DNA from: Welwitschia mirabilis
Lineage: Eukaryota; Gnetophyta; Gnetopsida; Welwitschiales
Assembly (NCBI GenBank): GCA_051453625.1
Contig: JBOZIK010000001.1
Span: forward strand, 48,112,157-48,176,156
DNA: 64,000 bases
Direction of reading: 5' to 3'
Under the pieces are notes generated by a model. It had not been told where the DNA came from and did no database searches. It worked only from the letters and a program-made list of their open reading frames with translations. The stretch's first letter is position 1. Every line of letters starts with the position of its first letter. Of this stretch, positions 35,213-47,562 are shown piece by piece. Both the position numbers and the translations under genes were made by a program.

Positions 35213-36153
35213 TGATGGAGGGATTATGTTATAAGATAAATGTAAAAAGTATTACAAAATACTACTAGAAACTATAAACAAAGAAAAGTTTAGAAATTAT
35301 GCTATTATGAACCTGAAATAAGCACATATCATTAAAAATAAAAATACATGAAGGCTTACTAAAGAACTCATTATGACTTAATCATTTAGTTTAAAATTCA
35401 TCATCATAATAATCTTATAATGAAGTTACTACTTAAGTTATTTATTAAAACCAACCTACTATGTACATGTAATACATCAAGGGGGAATAGAGAAAGAAAT
35501 AAAACATAATCGAAGTTGAGTGGCCTACTGATTAATACTTATTTCTAAGCACTAAAATTATCCTAATTTATGTTCAGTTATACAAATAGGAGTAAGATAG
35601 AAGTAATATTACTTTTTCAAGTAATATAAGATGCACATAATGGTATTTAAAAGCTTTTATATTGAAATATCAATTATATATAAAGATGAGTTAACAAATG
35701 TGTTCTCGTTTTTAGGTAACACTATGGAATGTGAGAAAGTACTACTGACACCTTTGTAGGTGAGCTAGAGTTCCCTTTCTTGATCTCTTTGCCTTGTGTA
35801 TTACTAGAACTTATGTTTCAAAAAGATCCCCACCTTTGGTGATGATCAAGTTTTTATACCCTAGCTAGTTTTTAAGTTTCCTTTATTTGCTCCTTAGGAA
35901 TCGGCAAGTGGTTGAGGTTGTTACGCTGATTCACTTCTCAACCTTTTATCTCGTCTTCATGCCAATTGACATCCTATATTAAAAATGTAATAATGAATAT
36001 ATATACTAACCTACTAACATACTAATGAGTAACCTATTTATTAGTAGGCATAAAGATAACTAAGAACATCTATTCGTTGATGAAATATATATTTGACATA
36101 AGCAAAAACATTTCATTAATAAGCACATTATTACATTAAATTTAGCTTCATCA
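35213..36153 (-). repeat. 3' LTR of the nested gypsy element
   Basis: 941 bp, direct repeat of 47563-48520 with clear divergence, including small indels. It starts tgatggaggg and ends gcttcatca on the plus strand. Confidence 0.88.
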
Positions 36154-37059
36154 GTTTTCCTAAGCTTAACTTTTTATTAGTTTCTTAACAAATAGAGTAT
36201 TTACAAGAGATAAAGACAATGGAGAGCCTTATTATTTTCCTTTTCTTCTTTTGAAAATGAATGGTTGCTTCTTGTTGGATTTTAACTCTTCCTTTTGTTT
36301 AGTTGGCTAGACTATTTTACTTTTTTAAAAGTATCTAAAATCCTTTTTTATTCTTTCTGAAGAGCAAGATCATTCAAATATATGACTTCTATTTCTACTT
36401 ATGCTAGAGCTACTTTTCTATCCTAGCCTCTGCCTTGTGGAGAAGCTCTTGGTTTAGGTGGTTTCTTCTCTTTTTCTTGGGAGTTGAAAGACATTTTATC
36501 TTAGGATTTTAGGAGAATTTTCTACTTCTAGAGCTACTCCAATTTGTGGTTCCCATCTTGAGGTTTATCCTAGAGAAACTATGTACATCTCCAATGAGTT
36601 TTTATGTTCTAACTTTAAAAAAATATCGACAAATATGCCTCTCAGCATAGTCATGTTCTAAATAATTTGATCTCTAAAAGAATACAACTACTGAAAATCC
36701 TAAAAGGACACTATAAAAACTTTAACATTTGATTTACATTCTTCCAAAATTCTGCAAAATTTTATTGCTTTATCTATTAAAAAATTCTTGAGTTCCCTCT
36801 TAGGGATTCATAGTCCTTTCATGATGATTTCTCTTCATAAAACTTTAATATCCTTTTTAAAATTGTCAAAAATGTGCATTAGCCTTGACCAACCCCTAGA
36901 AGTTTTCTGAATAAAATTTTCTAAATGTTCTTTAAATCTGTCAATGAAATTATATAACTTCTAATGGTAATAGTCAAGGCTATGTAGCATGGCTAAGTTA
37001 TCATTCCCAAACTCAATTCATTTACACAACTTTATTTCCATGAGGTAAAGCTCATAGAG
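36154..37059 (-). other. Region between accessory ORF and 3' LTR
   Basis: AT-rich with short broken minus frames that may be the tail of the accessory ORF. The purine tract next to the LTR is weak (minus strand aggaaaac before TGATGAAGC). Confidence 0.45.
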
Positions 37060-39000
37060 TAATCATATGTTTTCCTTCTCCAAATTGTAAATAATAAGTT
37101 GAGTGGACTTAGGGCTTATTAGTTGAAAATCCTTCTTTAAATCTATTTGAGACTCTCCTAGAGTATCAATAATACTCGATTTTATTTTATCCTCCATCTC
37201 ATAAGATNNNNNNNNNNNNNNNNNNNNNNNNNNNNNNNNNNNNNNNNNNNNNNNNNNNNNNNNNNNNNNNNNNNNNNNNNNNNNNNNNNNNNNNNNNNNN
37301 NNNNNNNTCAATAATACTCGATTTTATTTTATCCTCCATCTCATAAGATAGAATTAAGGATGTAGAAGGGGTGTTCTAAATTGAACTCATTACTCTTCTG
37401 ATGTCCTCCTTTATTTTTGAATAAAACTCTTTTTTTGAAGAATAGAGTGGAGGATAATCAGAAGAGCTTACTTCTCCCATGTGATTCTTGAGATCCTTAT
37501 TATCTTCTAACAACTGATACATGATTCTCTTGTTTACTCTTAAGAGGGAGTGATAAGATTCCAAAGAACTTTGAGCTTCATGCCATTTTTGCNNNNNNNN
37601 NNAATCTTCATGAACTTCTCATTCCTCCCTTGTAGGTTTGCATAAATTTTATTTGAGAATTTCCTATTTAGGGGTAGAGGTCCTTCATTATGCATGAAGG
37701 TGATAAATTTTTGTTGATGCTCAATATATTAAGCATCATACTTTTTTTTTGAAGCCAAATCCTGTAATAGGGATACTAATATGTCTAACCTTTCTCTTAG
37801 AAAATTTTCTATCTCTCCTATGTCTTTGGTAGATAATTCTAATTTAGCAGTGCATTCATAAGTTCTCTGTAATTTTCTACTTACTTCTTTGAAAGATTCA
37901 GAGAGCTGAATATCTTTTATCAGTTGTTGATCTCTTAACATAGTTATTTATTATTCTCTTTCTCTTGATCTCATTTTTGTTTTAAGAGTTTATTTTCAAC
38001 TTTTAGATTGCCAACCTAATCTTGCAATGCTGAAACTTCATTTTTCCTATCCAGACAAACTTGGATTTTATCTTTGATTAAATTCAAAGCATTATAGAGA
38101 TTGTCCAACTTGTCCTCCTCTAATGCTTTCGAGAATGGACTAAACTGAAATAAATGGAAGGACAAAATTTCCTCAAACATGAATTAGATTGGGTCCTATA
38201 ATATACTTAAAGGGAAAAACAGTAAAGTAGACTTTGGAATGTAGAAGATGATTCCCCTAGCTTTCGCTAGGATATCTTTTACCCTAGAGTTTTCAGGAGA
38301 CTTAACTTCTTAATCCCAAATAAGCTCTAAAAGGAGACTTCGATAAAAGGTTTATTTGATTTTAATGGAATTTTATTTTTATTTAAAATTTTGGTAATCA
38401 AAGAAGGAAATTCAATTCCTACAATACCTAAGGCTCTAATTTCAACCTTATTCAATTTGGTAATATGCCTTACGATCCCTAAAAGGATTCCTTTTGCAAT
38501 ATTTATATTAGTGTAATTTATCTTGTCCTTCATAGCTACAATCATATAAAGACCTAATAATGTGATACCCTTTTGCTTATGAAGAATGGATATCAATTTA
38601 CTAGCCACCATCTTGAAAATAATAAAGAATTCTAGCTCCATGTCCTTATAGGCTAGTATCCGTCCCTAAACTGCCACTCTTCCTAGCAGATTCATCCTTA
38701 AATTTGTCTCTTCTTTTATGCTAGTATCATTTATAGATTTCCCTTCAAATGGTAGGTACAAAATTTCTGTAATGTTCTCCTAGATTACTATTAACTATCG
38801 GTTTCTCACAGAATTTTTTAGTACAATCTTGGTGTCATTTATTATCAAATTCTTATAAAATTCATATACAGATTATAAAAAGAATCTATCATTCATAGTA
38901 AGCCATTCATACCATCCCATATCAATAATTCTTTACTTAAAAACTATCAAGTAGGGGTCTATAAGAACTTGAGTGAAATTTATGGATGAAATGACTTTGC
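37060..39000 (-). pseudogene. Accessory ORF downstream of gypsy pol: PF20167-like domain plus coiled coil
   Basis: Reading down the minus strand: MGWYEWLTMNDRFFL, VYEFYKNLIINDTKIVLKNS and VRNRQL (38930-38790; the Q of RNRQL is a TAG). An open 104-codon stretch (38641-38327) then gives KMVASKLISILHKQKGITLL, LYMIVAMKDKINYTNINIAK and VGIEFPSLITKILNKNKIPL. The order EFY-NL, VR----L, LLYMI---, IN---I, FPSLIT fits the plant retroelement domain PF20167. From 38320 to 37060 the frames are rich in Lys, Glu and Leu with heptad-like spacing (FKEVSRKLQRTYECTAKLEL; LLEDNKDLKNHMGEV), suggesting a coiled coil. It is on the element's own strand and inside its LTRs, so it is part of the element, not a host gene. 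Two gaps (37208-37307, 37593-37602) lie within it. The function of such ORFs is unknown. Confidence 0.6.
37166..37349. other. Assembly gap (100 N) with 42 bp duplicated on both edges
   Basis: Bases 37166-37207 recur exactly at 37308-37349 on the other side of the N run, as at the LINE gap. This suggests an unmerged contig overlap. Confidence 0.88.
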
Positions 39001-39950
39001 ATTCTAGGGAGTGGCAAAATTGTACCAAAGGTGGGGTTAAGCAAGAAAATTACAACAGAAGACCTTTAAATAAAATTCTCTTTCTAGTAAGATAAAACAT
39101 TAGTTAGTGCCAAACAAAAAAGTATTGCATGTAGTAAACTTATTTAATTCTCCCTCTAAGTAAAGTTTAGTAGGCTCTTGAATGCATGAAAGAGAGAATA
39201 ACAATACCTAAAATTTTAGCTCTAAGGTTGTCCATGATTGTCGAGGAGCTTAAGAATAAGAAAATAGCTAATACGATAAAGTAAAAATGCAAGGGGAAAG
39301 TAAAAATTACTATTATGTTACTCACTTTAAATATGCAAATGTTGTACTTATTGTTGCATTAAATTTACATAATTGTGAAGTAAATAAAAAATCTTGCTAC
39401 AAAGAAAATAGGTTTAATTAGAATTTTTCATACTTTGCTAATGTTGGAAAAATTTAAATGTTAATTTGAGAAAGTGAAAATTTTAAAATTTTACTGGGTT
39501 AAAGGTGGTAATGTGAATGTTGAGATGGAAGCACCAACAGGGTTGACATGACTTGAACTAGATATGACATGGATTTGATAGCATAACAAGGATTATTGAG
39601 AACAAATGTAGGTCATCGAGAATGATTTTAAGTGTGGTGAAGGAGAAACATGTAGTCATATTTAAGTTGCAATCGCTCTCCACAGCATTAGATTCAATAA
39701 GGATCATCAAGAAATCAAGAGTTTTCAATGGGGGCTATTGAATCCATTACAAAGGCAATAGAAAGAGTTTTAAGGTGGTCATTATGCAGTCATGAGTTCT
39801 TAATGGGATCCTTCGAATTCTTAGCATTTTTATTAAGCATACACATGAAAATGAAAGAGTAAAGTTCTTGCATAAGAGTTATAGAGGGATGTTGAGGGGG
39901 CTCATAAAAAATGAGGTCCTCCTCAATAAAAGCAAGTTCATGAATTAAAT

Positions 39951-40330
39951 TGGCTTGAAATCTAGTTCAAAGCTTTAACTTTGGACTGGTATCAGTCAAC
40001 TGCTAGGACTTGCTAGTAAAAGATTAGGCTTGAAATCCAAGGCTTTGAGTTAATGTAAGTCTATCAAGTACCTCTATGTTTTTGATCACAGGAAAAGAAA
40101 TACTGAAATTGGCTTGAAATCTAGTTTAAAGTTTCAATTTTAAGTTGGTGTCAAGAAATTATGTTATAAATGTTTGGATGCAGGTTTTAAAGGAAGATAA
40201 ATGGTTTTAGGTATAAAATACAATTCAAATTTTTAACTTTAAGTTGGCGTCAATTCAAAAAAAAATTTAAGTTTTAAAAATTTGGATTAAAATCTTACCT
40301 AAAGTTTTATCTTTAGCTTAGTGTCAGTCA
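39951..40330 (-). repeat. Array of five degenerate 37-48 bp units
   Basis: Plus-strand consensus is roughly GGCTTGAAATCTAGTT, then CAAAGTTTTAACTTTAAG and TTGGTGTCA. Units start at about 39951, 40026, 40111, 40209 and 40282, with irregular spacing. It lies between integrase and accessory ORF of the nested gypsy element. It has no coding frame that survives. Confidence 0.6.
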
Positions 40331-42519
40331 GCCAAGCAATTTTCCTTTAGCTTCAAAGTTCAATTTGCAATGGCGTCCTACTGAAGAAGAAAGTTGGTAA
40401 TTATCTTTTTATCCTTCTAAAATAAGATAAAAAATAATTTTCTAGTTTTTAAATATAGCTAAATAATTTTATTTTGATTATAAGACATCTACATGGTTCA
40501 CGATAGTTATTAATAATGAAACCTTTGAAAGCAAGATTTAGTGGATCCTTGCAGTGGAATGGAGCTCGAGAAATCCAAACTAATCATAAATCAATCTGAA
40601 GTTCTGATTTTAGGTTGAATCTTGATCAGCTTGAAATCCCTTAATTCTAGACCTACTTGAATATAGATGCTAACACTTAGCACACTTCAGATGTTAGCAA
40701 AACAAGTATATCATTTATTCAGTTTTTCACATAAAAATTAAACACATACGCACTTGATAACTTGCATGTATTGCACTTATCAAATAAGAGGATATAGTTT
40801 AAGATATAAATTATATTCTTTCCCTACTTGATCATTCATCACTTGCTGTCTGGGCTTAGGAATTCCCTTTACTAAATTTTACTTTACTTTTCATCTCATT
40901 TATTACCTTAATTTTCATGGTTTATACTCCTCCCTCTTTTCCTACTACTGCTTTTGGTATTAAAAAGATTAAGTAATGCCTTTTTAACTTGGGTAGTACG
41001 TAGATAGATATGTGCATAAGCACTATAGATCCTCAATCTTCTCAAGTTTCCATTAGATCTAAAAATGCAGTTTAACACTTTCCGTACTATCACTATAGTT
41101 TGACTACTGAGGTCTTAGACACTTTAGATTTCATCATCATTAAAGCTAGTAAAGATTGTTTTGATGGTGGTTTCATCCCTCTGAGCCTTAGTCCATTAGT
41201 TTACCACCTAGTGGAAGAGTATCTAAGGCTGATGACTGAGGAATTGTGTTGGCAACTTAGTTATAATGAGTTGACTTGTGACATATCTCTAGGTTAGCTA
41301 GCTAGATAGATGCAAGTATTATAAAAGAAATTTAACTAGCTTTAAGACACTAACCCTATCCTAAGCCTTATTACACTTAGATTCAATAAGGAGAATGTAG
41401 AGAGGATATTATGGGATTTTAAGCCTTATTAAAATTTCTGGCTGTCCCACCCAAAGGAAATCAACATTTTGACTCAATTACTTAATGAGATGCATTTACT
41501 ACTTTTAAGTGAAAATTCTACAGGGTCATCGTCAATGACTAGGAATTCCGACTAAAAGAACAAGTTCTTTAATCACTTTAAGAGTTAACTTGTTTAAAGG
41601 AATTTGTTTGTTGAAGAGATTTTTCACTATTTCTTCTTTTCCTACAAGAGAATGTAATAAATTACTTTATTTAATAATGTTCAAGATTTTTATTTAGAAC
41701 TTATAAATTTTTTTTTATTTCTTTTACTATTTTACTTTATCATAATCACGTCTGTTTCAGCAAAGAAAATTCAAGCTAAATTATATAGTAAATTGTTAAG
41801 ATTGTATAAATTAATTTTAAAACTTTGAAATTTCCTTTTAGCTTGAATAGAATTTAATAATTATACATGTTTTTGAATTGAAGGCTTTTGGATATACATC
41901 CCATCATAGATTTAATTATTCCCTTCTAGTTTCTTTATTTCCTTCATCTTCAGTTGTGATAAGATTCTAACTTTGGTAACTAGTTGTATCTCAAATGACT
42001 CTTCAAACATAACTATTCATTCACCTTTTATTTTTAACAACTTAGATTGACCACAATGAGGAGAGTACAACCACCGTCATAGGAGTAAGGACTCACAGGG
42101 TATATACTTTTTTATTTTAAATTTTAATATTCAGATTGTGGCTAACTGACTCCTCAGTGGAGTTTTCACAGCTACCATATTATACTGTTAAAGTCCCCTC
42201 TTGGGAATATTTTCTTCATTACAATTGCAATAGAACATTATGGCTCTTTTTTTTTAATTTTTTTAAACAAATACTCAAAAGGTGCTTCTATGATGGAATG
42301 TGTCTCCTCATTCTCCATAATAAAGATGATGCACAATTTTCTATTGAAGACTTATCAAGTCAAATTCTAATCTCATAATCATTTCATTTATCTTAACAAC
42401 ATAGTAAATTGATAGACTGAATAAACTTTAAAGAAATGATATGCCTTTTTTAATCTAATTTTTGAGTTTATTTTAGATGTGGAGTGGAAGCATTCTTTCC
42501 ACCCTATCTGGGTTTTCTA
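40331..42519. other. Non-coding interior of the nested gypsy element
   Basis: AT-rich, with two short opposed ORFs (40908-41093 minus, 41100-41297 plus) that match nothing I know. No domain seen. It may include the eroded integrase C-terminus at its right end and splice or regulatory sequence for the accessory ORF. Confidence 0.4.
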
Positions 42520-43520
42520 AGTAATTTAGTATAGATTTATGATCATAGTACATTCTTACTCTTTACCTATTAACTTGGTGAGTTACTTTTTTATCAAGAT
42601 CATATATTTCTATGGCTTCATTTTCTAGGAGATTTGTTATAGTACAGGGTCCAAGTGAATTTTGTTCATATTTTTGTTTCAAATAAATTTTATTACGATC
42701 ATAAATTAATATTGAGTCTTCTATATTAAAATTTATTTTCCTACTTCTATTATCATGATATATTTTAGTTTTTTATTGTATAAGTTCTTTACATAGAAGA
42801 GCTTCTTTTCTATTTTCATCTAAAATATTCATGTTCTCTATCTGTTCTTTTTAAGTTGTGTCTAAATGTTTTAATTCTTTAGCTAATTTAAATGTTTTTA
42901 TTCTAAATTCAATTGGCAAAATAGCATTTTTTTCCATAGACTAACATATAGGGAGTAAATCCTATAGTGTGTTTCCTATTCTGCAAGTCCATAGAGCTTC
43001 ATTTAGCTTATCAGCTCAATTGGGTTTTTTATTATTTATAACCTTTATTAATATTCTATTAAGATCTCTATTGGCTACTTCTGCTTGACCATTGGATTGG
43101 GGGTGATATGCAGTAGAGAGTTTGTGATGGATTCCAAATTTGGTTAAAAGTTTTTCAAAAATTTTACTAGTAAAGTGAGTTCCTCTATCAAATGTAATAT
43201 TTGAGGAACTCCAAATCAGTAGATGATATTCCTAAGGAAAAAGTTAATTATAATTTGTAAAGAACAATTAGTCATAGCCTTAGCCTTAGCCCACTTAGTA
43301 AAGTAATAAACACAGATCAGAATGTACTTTTTCCCAAAGGATAAGGAATTGATAGTTCCAAAAAAATCTATTCCCTAAACATCAAAGGATTCAACTATTT
43401 GAATACCTTATAACCTTTGGTTAAATGTGCCTTCTCTTTGACATTTGTTACAACTTTAGACATACTTATTTGCATCTTTGAAGATGGTGGGCTAATAATA
43501 TCTCATATGGAATATTTTCA
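42520..43520 (-). pseudogene. Gypsy integrase of the nested element
   Basis: The minus strand gives a zinc-finger end CNKCQREG (about 43440) and GIDFFGTI with SFGKKYILICVYYFTKW (about 43350-43270; first Asp kept). Next come TFDRGTHFTSKIFEKLLTKF (second Asp kept, about 43190), HHKLSTAYHPQSNGQAEVAN (Glu kept, about 43110) and LNEALWTCRI. A C-terminal part then has YDRNKIYLKQKY and LGPCTITNLLENEAIEIYDL. The catalytic triad codons survive although stops and shifts break the chain. It inserted the element DNA into the genome. Confidence 0.83.
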
Positions 43521-43933
43521 TTCCTGTTCTGTTTGCATCGTAATGTCCTTCTCCTTCTCCTTCATGAGCTTCTTTTGAAATTTCCTCTTGTAAGTTCTCA
43601 TCTACACAACTTCTAATGACATGATCCTTGTATTCTCTAAATAACATTTTATCATATCAAATATAATCTTAGGTTTCTTCAATAATATTTTTATCTTGTA
43701 ATAAATCATAAAAGAGGGTAATCTTTTACTTTTAAGAAATTTACCAATTTCAACATACCACAAATTTATGGATACTTGAAAAAGATGTTCATCCAGAAAT
43801 TCATCTCTAATGTTGATTTGCAATTTTTTGGAAACTCTAAATTTGATAAGTAATCTAATATCACATTATCTATTTCTTTTCTATCAATTATTTTCAAATC
43901 AAACTCTTGCATTAATAATATCCATCTCATAAT

Positions 43934-44137
43934 TCATGAGTTTGCTTCCTTTTTATTTATTAAAAATCTAATGATATTATGATTAGTATGAACTTTCACT
44001 TCATGACCCAATATATAATATCTAAATTTCTCTAATGATATCACTACTACTAGCATTTTTTTTCTATTATTGTATAATTTTATTGAGCTGGGTTGAATTT
44101 CTTGCTTATATACGCAATGGCATAAGTTTTTTGTCAT
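43934..44137 (-). pseudogene. Gypsy RNase H of the nested element, partial
   Basis: Open frame MTKNLCHCVYKQEIQPSSIK onward includes RYYILGHEVKVHTNHNIIRF, the TDH--L block of RNase H with Asp changed to Asn. It continues after a stop as MRWILLMQEFDLKIIDRK (below 43934), the usual RW-L-LQEFD--I-- segment before integrase. Confidence 0.8.
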
Positions 44138-44389
44138 TATCTTTTTGTCCTAAAACTACTTCCATAGCATGCTTAGATGCATCAATCATAATGTGGAATG
44201 GTCTTGTCTAATTTGGCCCCTACAACATAGATACTAATAAATGTTTATCTTTTAGAGTTTGATAGGCATTCTGACATTTGTTAATCCAATCATATTCTAC
44301 ATATTTTTGTAGGAGATTACTCAAAGGTTTAGCAATTTTACTGAAGTTGAATATGAATCTTCTGTAGTATCTAACCTATCCTAAAAAAT

Positions 44390-45000
44390 ATCTTAACTCT
44401 TTTAGTTTGGTTAAGGGTGGAATATCTTTGATAGATTTAATTTTCTATTAGTTAGTTTCAATTACCTTCTTAGATATTTTATGTCCTAACACTATGTCTT
44501 CTATCACCATAAGATGACTTTTCAACCAAATAATTCTAAGGCATTTTTCTTCACATCTTTCCAAGAATGTTTCCCATTTGTTAAGTAATTATTCAAAATA
44601 TTTTTTAAATGTTGAAAAATCATTCATAAAAACTTTGATCAATCTTTCTAACATGTCTTAAAAAATATTATTTACTAATCTCTAAAAAGTAGCAGGAGCA
44701 TTACATAGTATAAATGGAAGTACTTTATAAGCATAATTGGCTTGATCTTCTAAAGTTATAGGTACCTGCTTGTAACTGCTATACCCATCTAGAAAGTTAT
44801 AGTATCGATGTCCAGATACTCCTTTTAAAACTTGATCAATAAATGGAAGAAGAAAATGATCTTTATAGGTCACTGTATTTAGCATTCTAAAGTCTATACA
44901 CACTCTCTATTTATTTGCTTTCATTTGTACTACTATTATAGGGATAATCCATTTTGGATCAGATATGGGATGGATAAATCCTACCTTTAAGAGTTTAGAA
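44390..45000 (-). pseudogene. Gypsy reverse transcriptase of the nested element
   Basis: The minus strand has GFIHPISDPKWIIPIIVVQM (about 44990-44930), then the open frame MCIDFRMLNTVTYKDHFLLP, FIDQVLKGVSGHRYYNFLDG and YSSYKQVPI, ending LPFILCNAPATF (44903-44682). The active-site box reads VFMNDFSTF at about 44632-44606, where Y(M/V)DD is expected; the first catalytic Asp is Asn (44622-44624). The FLDGYSGYNQI-like block is characteristic of Athila/Tat gypsy elements. Confidence 0.85.
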
Positions 45001-45489
45001 ATTTCTTATTTAATTACTTCCTACATATGTGGGTTACACCTTCTTTCTAGTTGCCGACTTGATTTTCTAAAAGTATCTAAGTAGATTCTTTTAAGTCTTT
45101 TATTCTAAGAATAAGTTAAATAGCTACTTATGATTAAAGGTCTATTTGAAGCTACCTTAATATACTCTAATCCTTCCTTAAGAGGAGGTTTTCCTATTTT
45201 TTAAGTTACTAGATATTGTTATTCCTATTTCTCTTCATTTTATTTTTTTAACATTATATTAACTACTTGAGTTAAAATTACATTGGCTCTTGCCTCAGTG
45301 TTATATACCATTTTTTCAAAAACCACTACATCAAAAAGCTTAATTTCTTTTTTAACATCTCCAAGACTATTTTTCATTAACCCTCTTTTAGAGTAGATAG
45401 TAGCATCTATAGTAGTTATTTATAATCTTCCAAGAATTAATGTGTGGATATCTCCTTAAGTTTTCATGACCAGTGAGTCTATTAAATAA

Positions 45490-45660
45490 TAAAACGTTAT
45501 AGTTCTATAGGTATGTCTTTTAAAACTCCTTTTAGCATAACTGCTGAGCTATCTACTAGGTGAACTTTCCATTGGTAAGGCATTAGTTTTGGTTTTCATA
45601 ATTCCTCATAGGTTTCAAAAGCCATCATCTTAATACTTACTTTAAGATCTATAAGTGATT
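45490..45660 (-). pseudogene. Gypsy protease of the nested element
   Basis: Reads ESLIDLKVSIKMMAFETYEE, LMPYQWKVHLVDSSAVMLKG and VLKDIPIEL. The plant gypsy pattern is LIDLGAS-N-MP---Y, L-LAD-S, P-GI-ED. The catalytic Asp is kept but the next conserved Gly is Lys. The ORF upstream (46087-45830) has KVEKYIEYLIGMLEDIKITI, resembling the F---FKKL-INIPF segment that precedes protease in Athila-type polyproteins. Confidence 0.6.
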
Positions 45661-46299
45661 CAACCTGAGTTTCCCATCTATGTTCACATCAATCATAAGT
45701 GTTTTGGAATTACTATACTTTTCATGTTATCTATTTTAAATAACTTGTATGGAAGCCCAAGAGACTTGGTTTTTCCTTACCATTTCAATTTATTTTTATT
45801 TCTTATTTTTAGTTTTTACTTTTCTATTTTTAGCACATGCTCTTCATTTGATTCCAATACATAGATACATATTTTAATAATTTTAAGATAGGTATTGTTA
45901 TCTTTATATCTTCTAACATCCCTATTAAGTATTCTATATATTTCTCAACTTTTGGATGTTCTATTTGTTTACTAATCATGGAAAAGGATAAAGAATCTAA
46001 CGAAGTATCATTTATAGTTTTTTTTAGTCTCTTTCTCTTCCTTATTTGAGGAGTTATTTGAATTTTCATTCTTTTTGTATCATTCATACATTGCTTTCTA
46101 TTTCCCTAATCTAGTAGTTACTACTTTACTTGTCACCTATCTAGGATTTGATTGGGGTTGAGTAGAAAGTTTTCCTTATTTCTTTTCCATTTTTGATTTT
46201 TCTCTTTGGTATTTTTAGTCTCTATTTTTCTAATTTTTATAATAATCATATTGCTTCTATCTCTTCGAGTTCATCTCTTTCTACTTTTCCTTTCCATTT

Positions 46300-47530
46300 T
46301 TAATGTTGGTAAGGATATGGTTTCTTCCTAGTTTGAGGTTGATTACTGGAATTAAAATCTAATCTATTTATATCTAATCATTGAATAGATTTTTGTCTCA
46401 AAAGGACATTTTGTCTCATTCTGATTATCTTCTCTATAGTGTTCACATGTAGGTCATTCTTCTTATTTAAAATGTTGCATAGCTAACTTATAAAATTTTT
46501 CTACCATAATATCAATCACTTTTTTACCTACTTCTTCCATAATACTGATTTGTTTCAAGCTATGTACATTACTTTCTGGTTTTAGTGTGCATACTTCATT
46601 TATTTTCTTCTTCTTCTCATTTTTTTAATCCCATCCTTGACTCATATTATAGAATTGCATAATGGCTTCTCCCAATTCTTAAACATTTTTAGTTTTAATG
46701 CTTCCTTGGGATAACAAATCTAATTCCTTTAATGTTTGACTTTATAATCCTTTAAGCAAGGCTCTAACTTATTGCCTAGCTATGATTCCATGATTAGGAC
46801 ATTTAACTAGCAATATGTTGTACCTATCCATGATCTTATCAAATCTTTTATTGTCTCATGGATTGAAATTTATCTAGATAAGCACTTTTAAGGGTTCTCC
46901 ATGAACTAAAAGCATGGTTAGAATTCCTATAATACCATAATTGAGCATCTCCTTTTAGAGAAAAAGAAAAATATGTAAGATAGTCAGATTTTGTATCAAG
47001 GTAATTAGCTTTTCAAAAAGCATCAAATAAGCTCAGGTGTAATAGAGGTTCTTTTGGCTTCTTTCCTTCAAAAGTGGGTATTGTGGTGTATTTATATTTC
47101 TTATTTTGTCTGGCTACTATAGGGTTGTGGGGTCGATAGGACTCAAATCATTTATCTAGTAGGTATCATGATTCAAAGGTCTTGAATCTCCATCATCTTC
47201 CCAATAACATCCTATTATTAATTTCTCTTTAGGCTTTTTAACTTGAACTTTTTTAGAAGATTCTCTTAGTGATCTAGATAATGCTAGAATGCTATGCATT
47301 CATTACTCAAATTCACTCATTAGTTTAGGAAAGATTTGGTCTCTTACCATCCTTGCTAAAGTTACATCGTCTTTCATAAAATCATCATCTTTTATTTCTA
47401 ATTTAATAACATCTTTACTTTATGCATTTAAACCATATTTCTTTGGGTTTTTAATCTACTTTCCTTTTTAATCTCATCATCTTCTATGACTATCTTATTG
47501 CATAGTACTTTACGTCATTATTACTAGTTG
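46300..47530 (-). pseudogene. Gypsy gag of the nested element
   Basis: Around 47130-46830 the minus strand reads IPTFEGKKPKEPLLHLSLFD, then LTYFSFSLKGDAQLWYYRN and SSWRTLKSAYLDKF. This is the retrotransposon gag core (F--SL-G-A--W, SW--L---FL-KF). No clear zinc knuckle was found. Stops are frequent. Confidence 0.72.
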
Positions 47531-47543
47531 GCTTTAAAGCTAG

Positions 47544-47560
47544 CCCTCCTTCTAGCACCA
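47544..47560 (-). other. Primer binding site of the nested gypsy element
   Basis: On the minus strand the LTR ends CACCAATCA, then TT and TGGTGCTAGAAGGAGGG. TGG two bases after the LTR is the expected start of a primer site. I cannot name the matching tRNA with confidence. Confidence 0.65.
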
Positions 47561-47562
47561 AA

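Noticed and set aside
39951-40330. CRISPR-like array
   Set aside because: Units are degenerate, spacing is irregular, spacers are not uniform, and the context is a plant retroelement.
40908-41297. Two divergently placed short ORFs as a gene pair
   Set aside because: No domain, no conserved start context, and they lie inside the LTRs of the gypsy element in AT-rich DNA where ORFs of 60 codons occur by chance.
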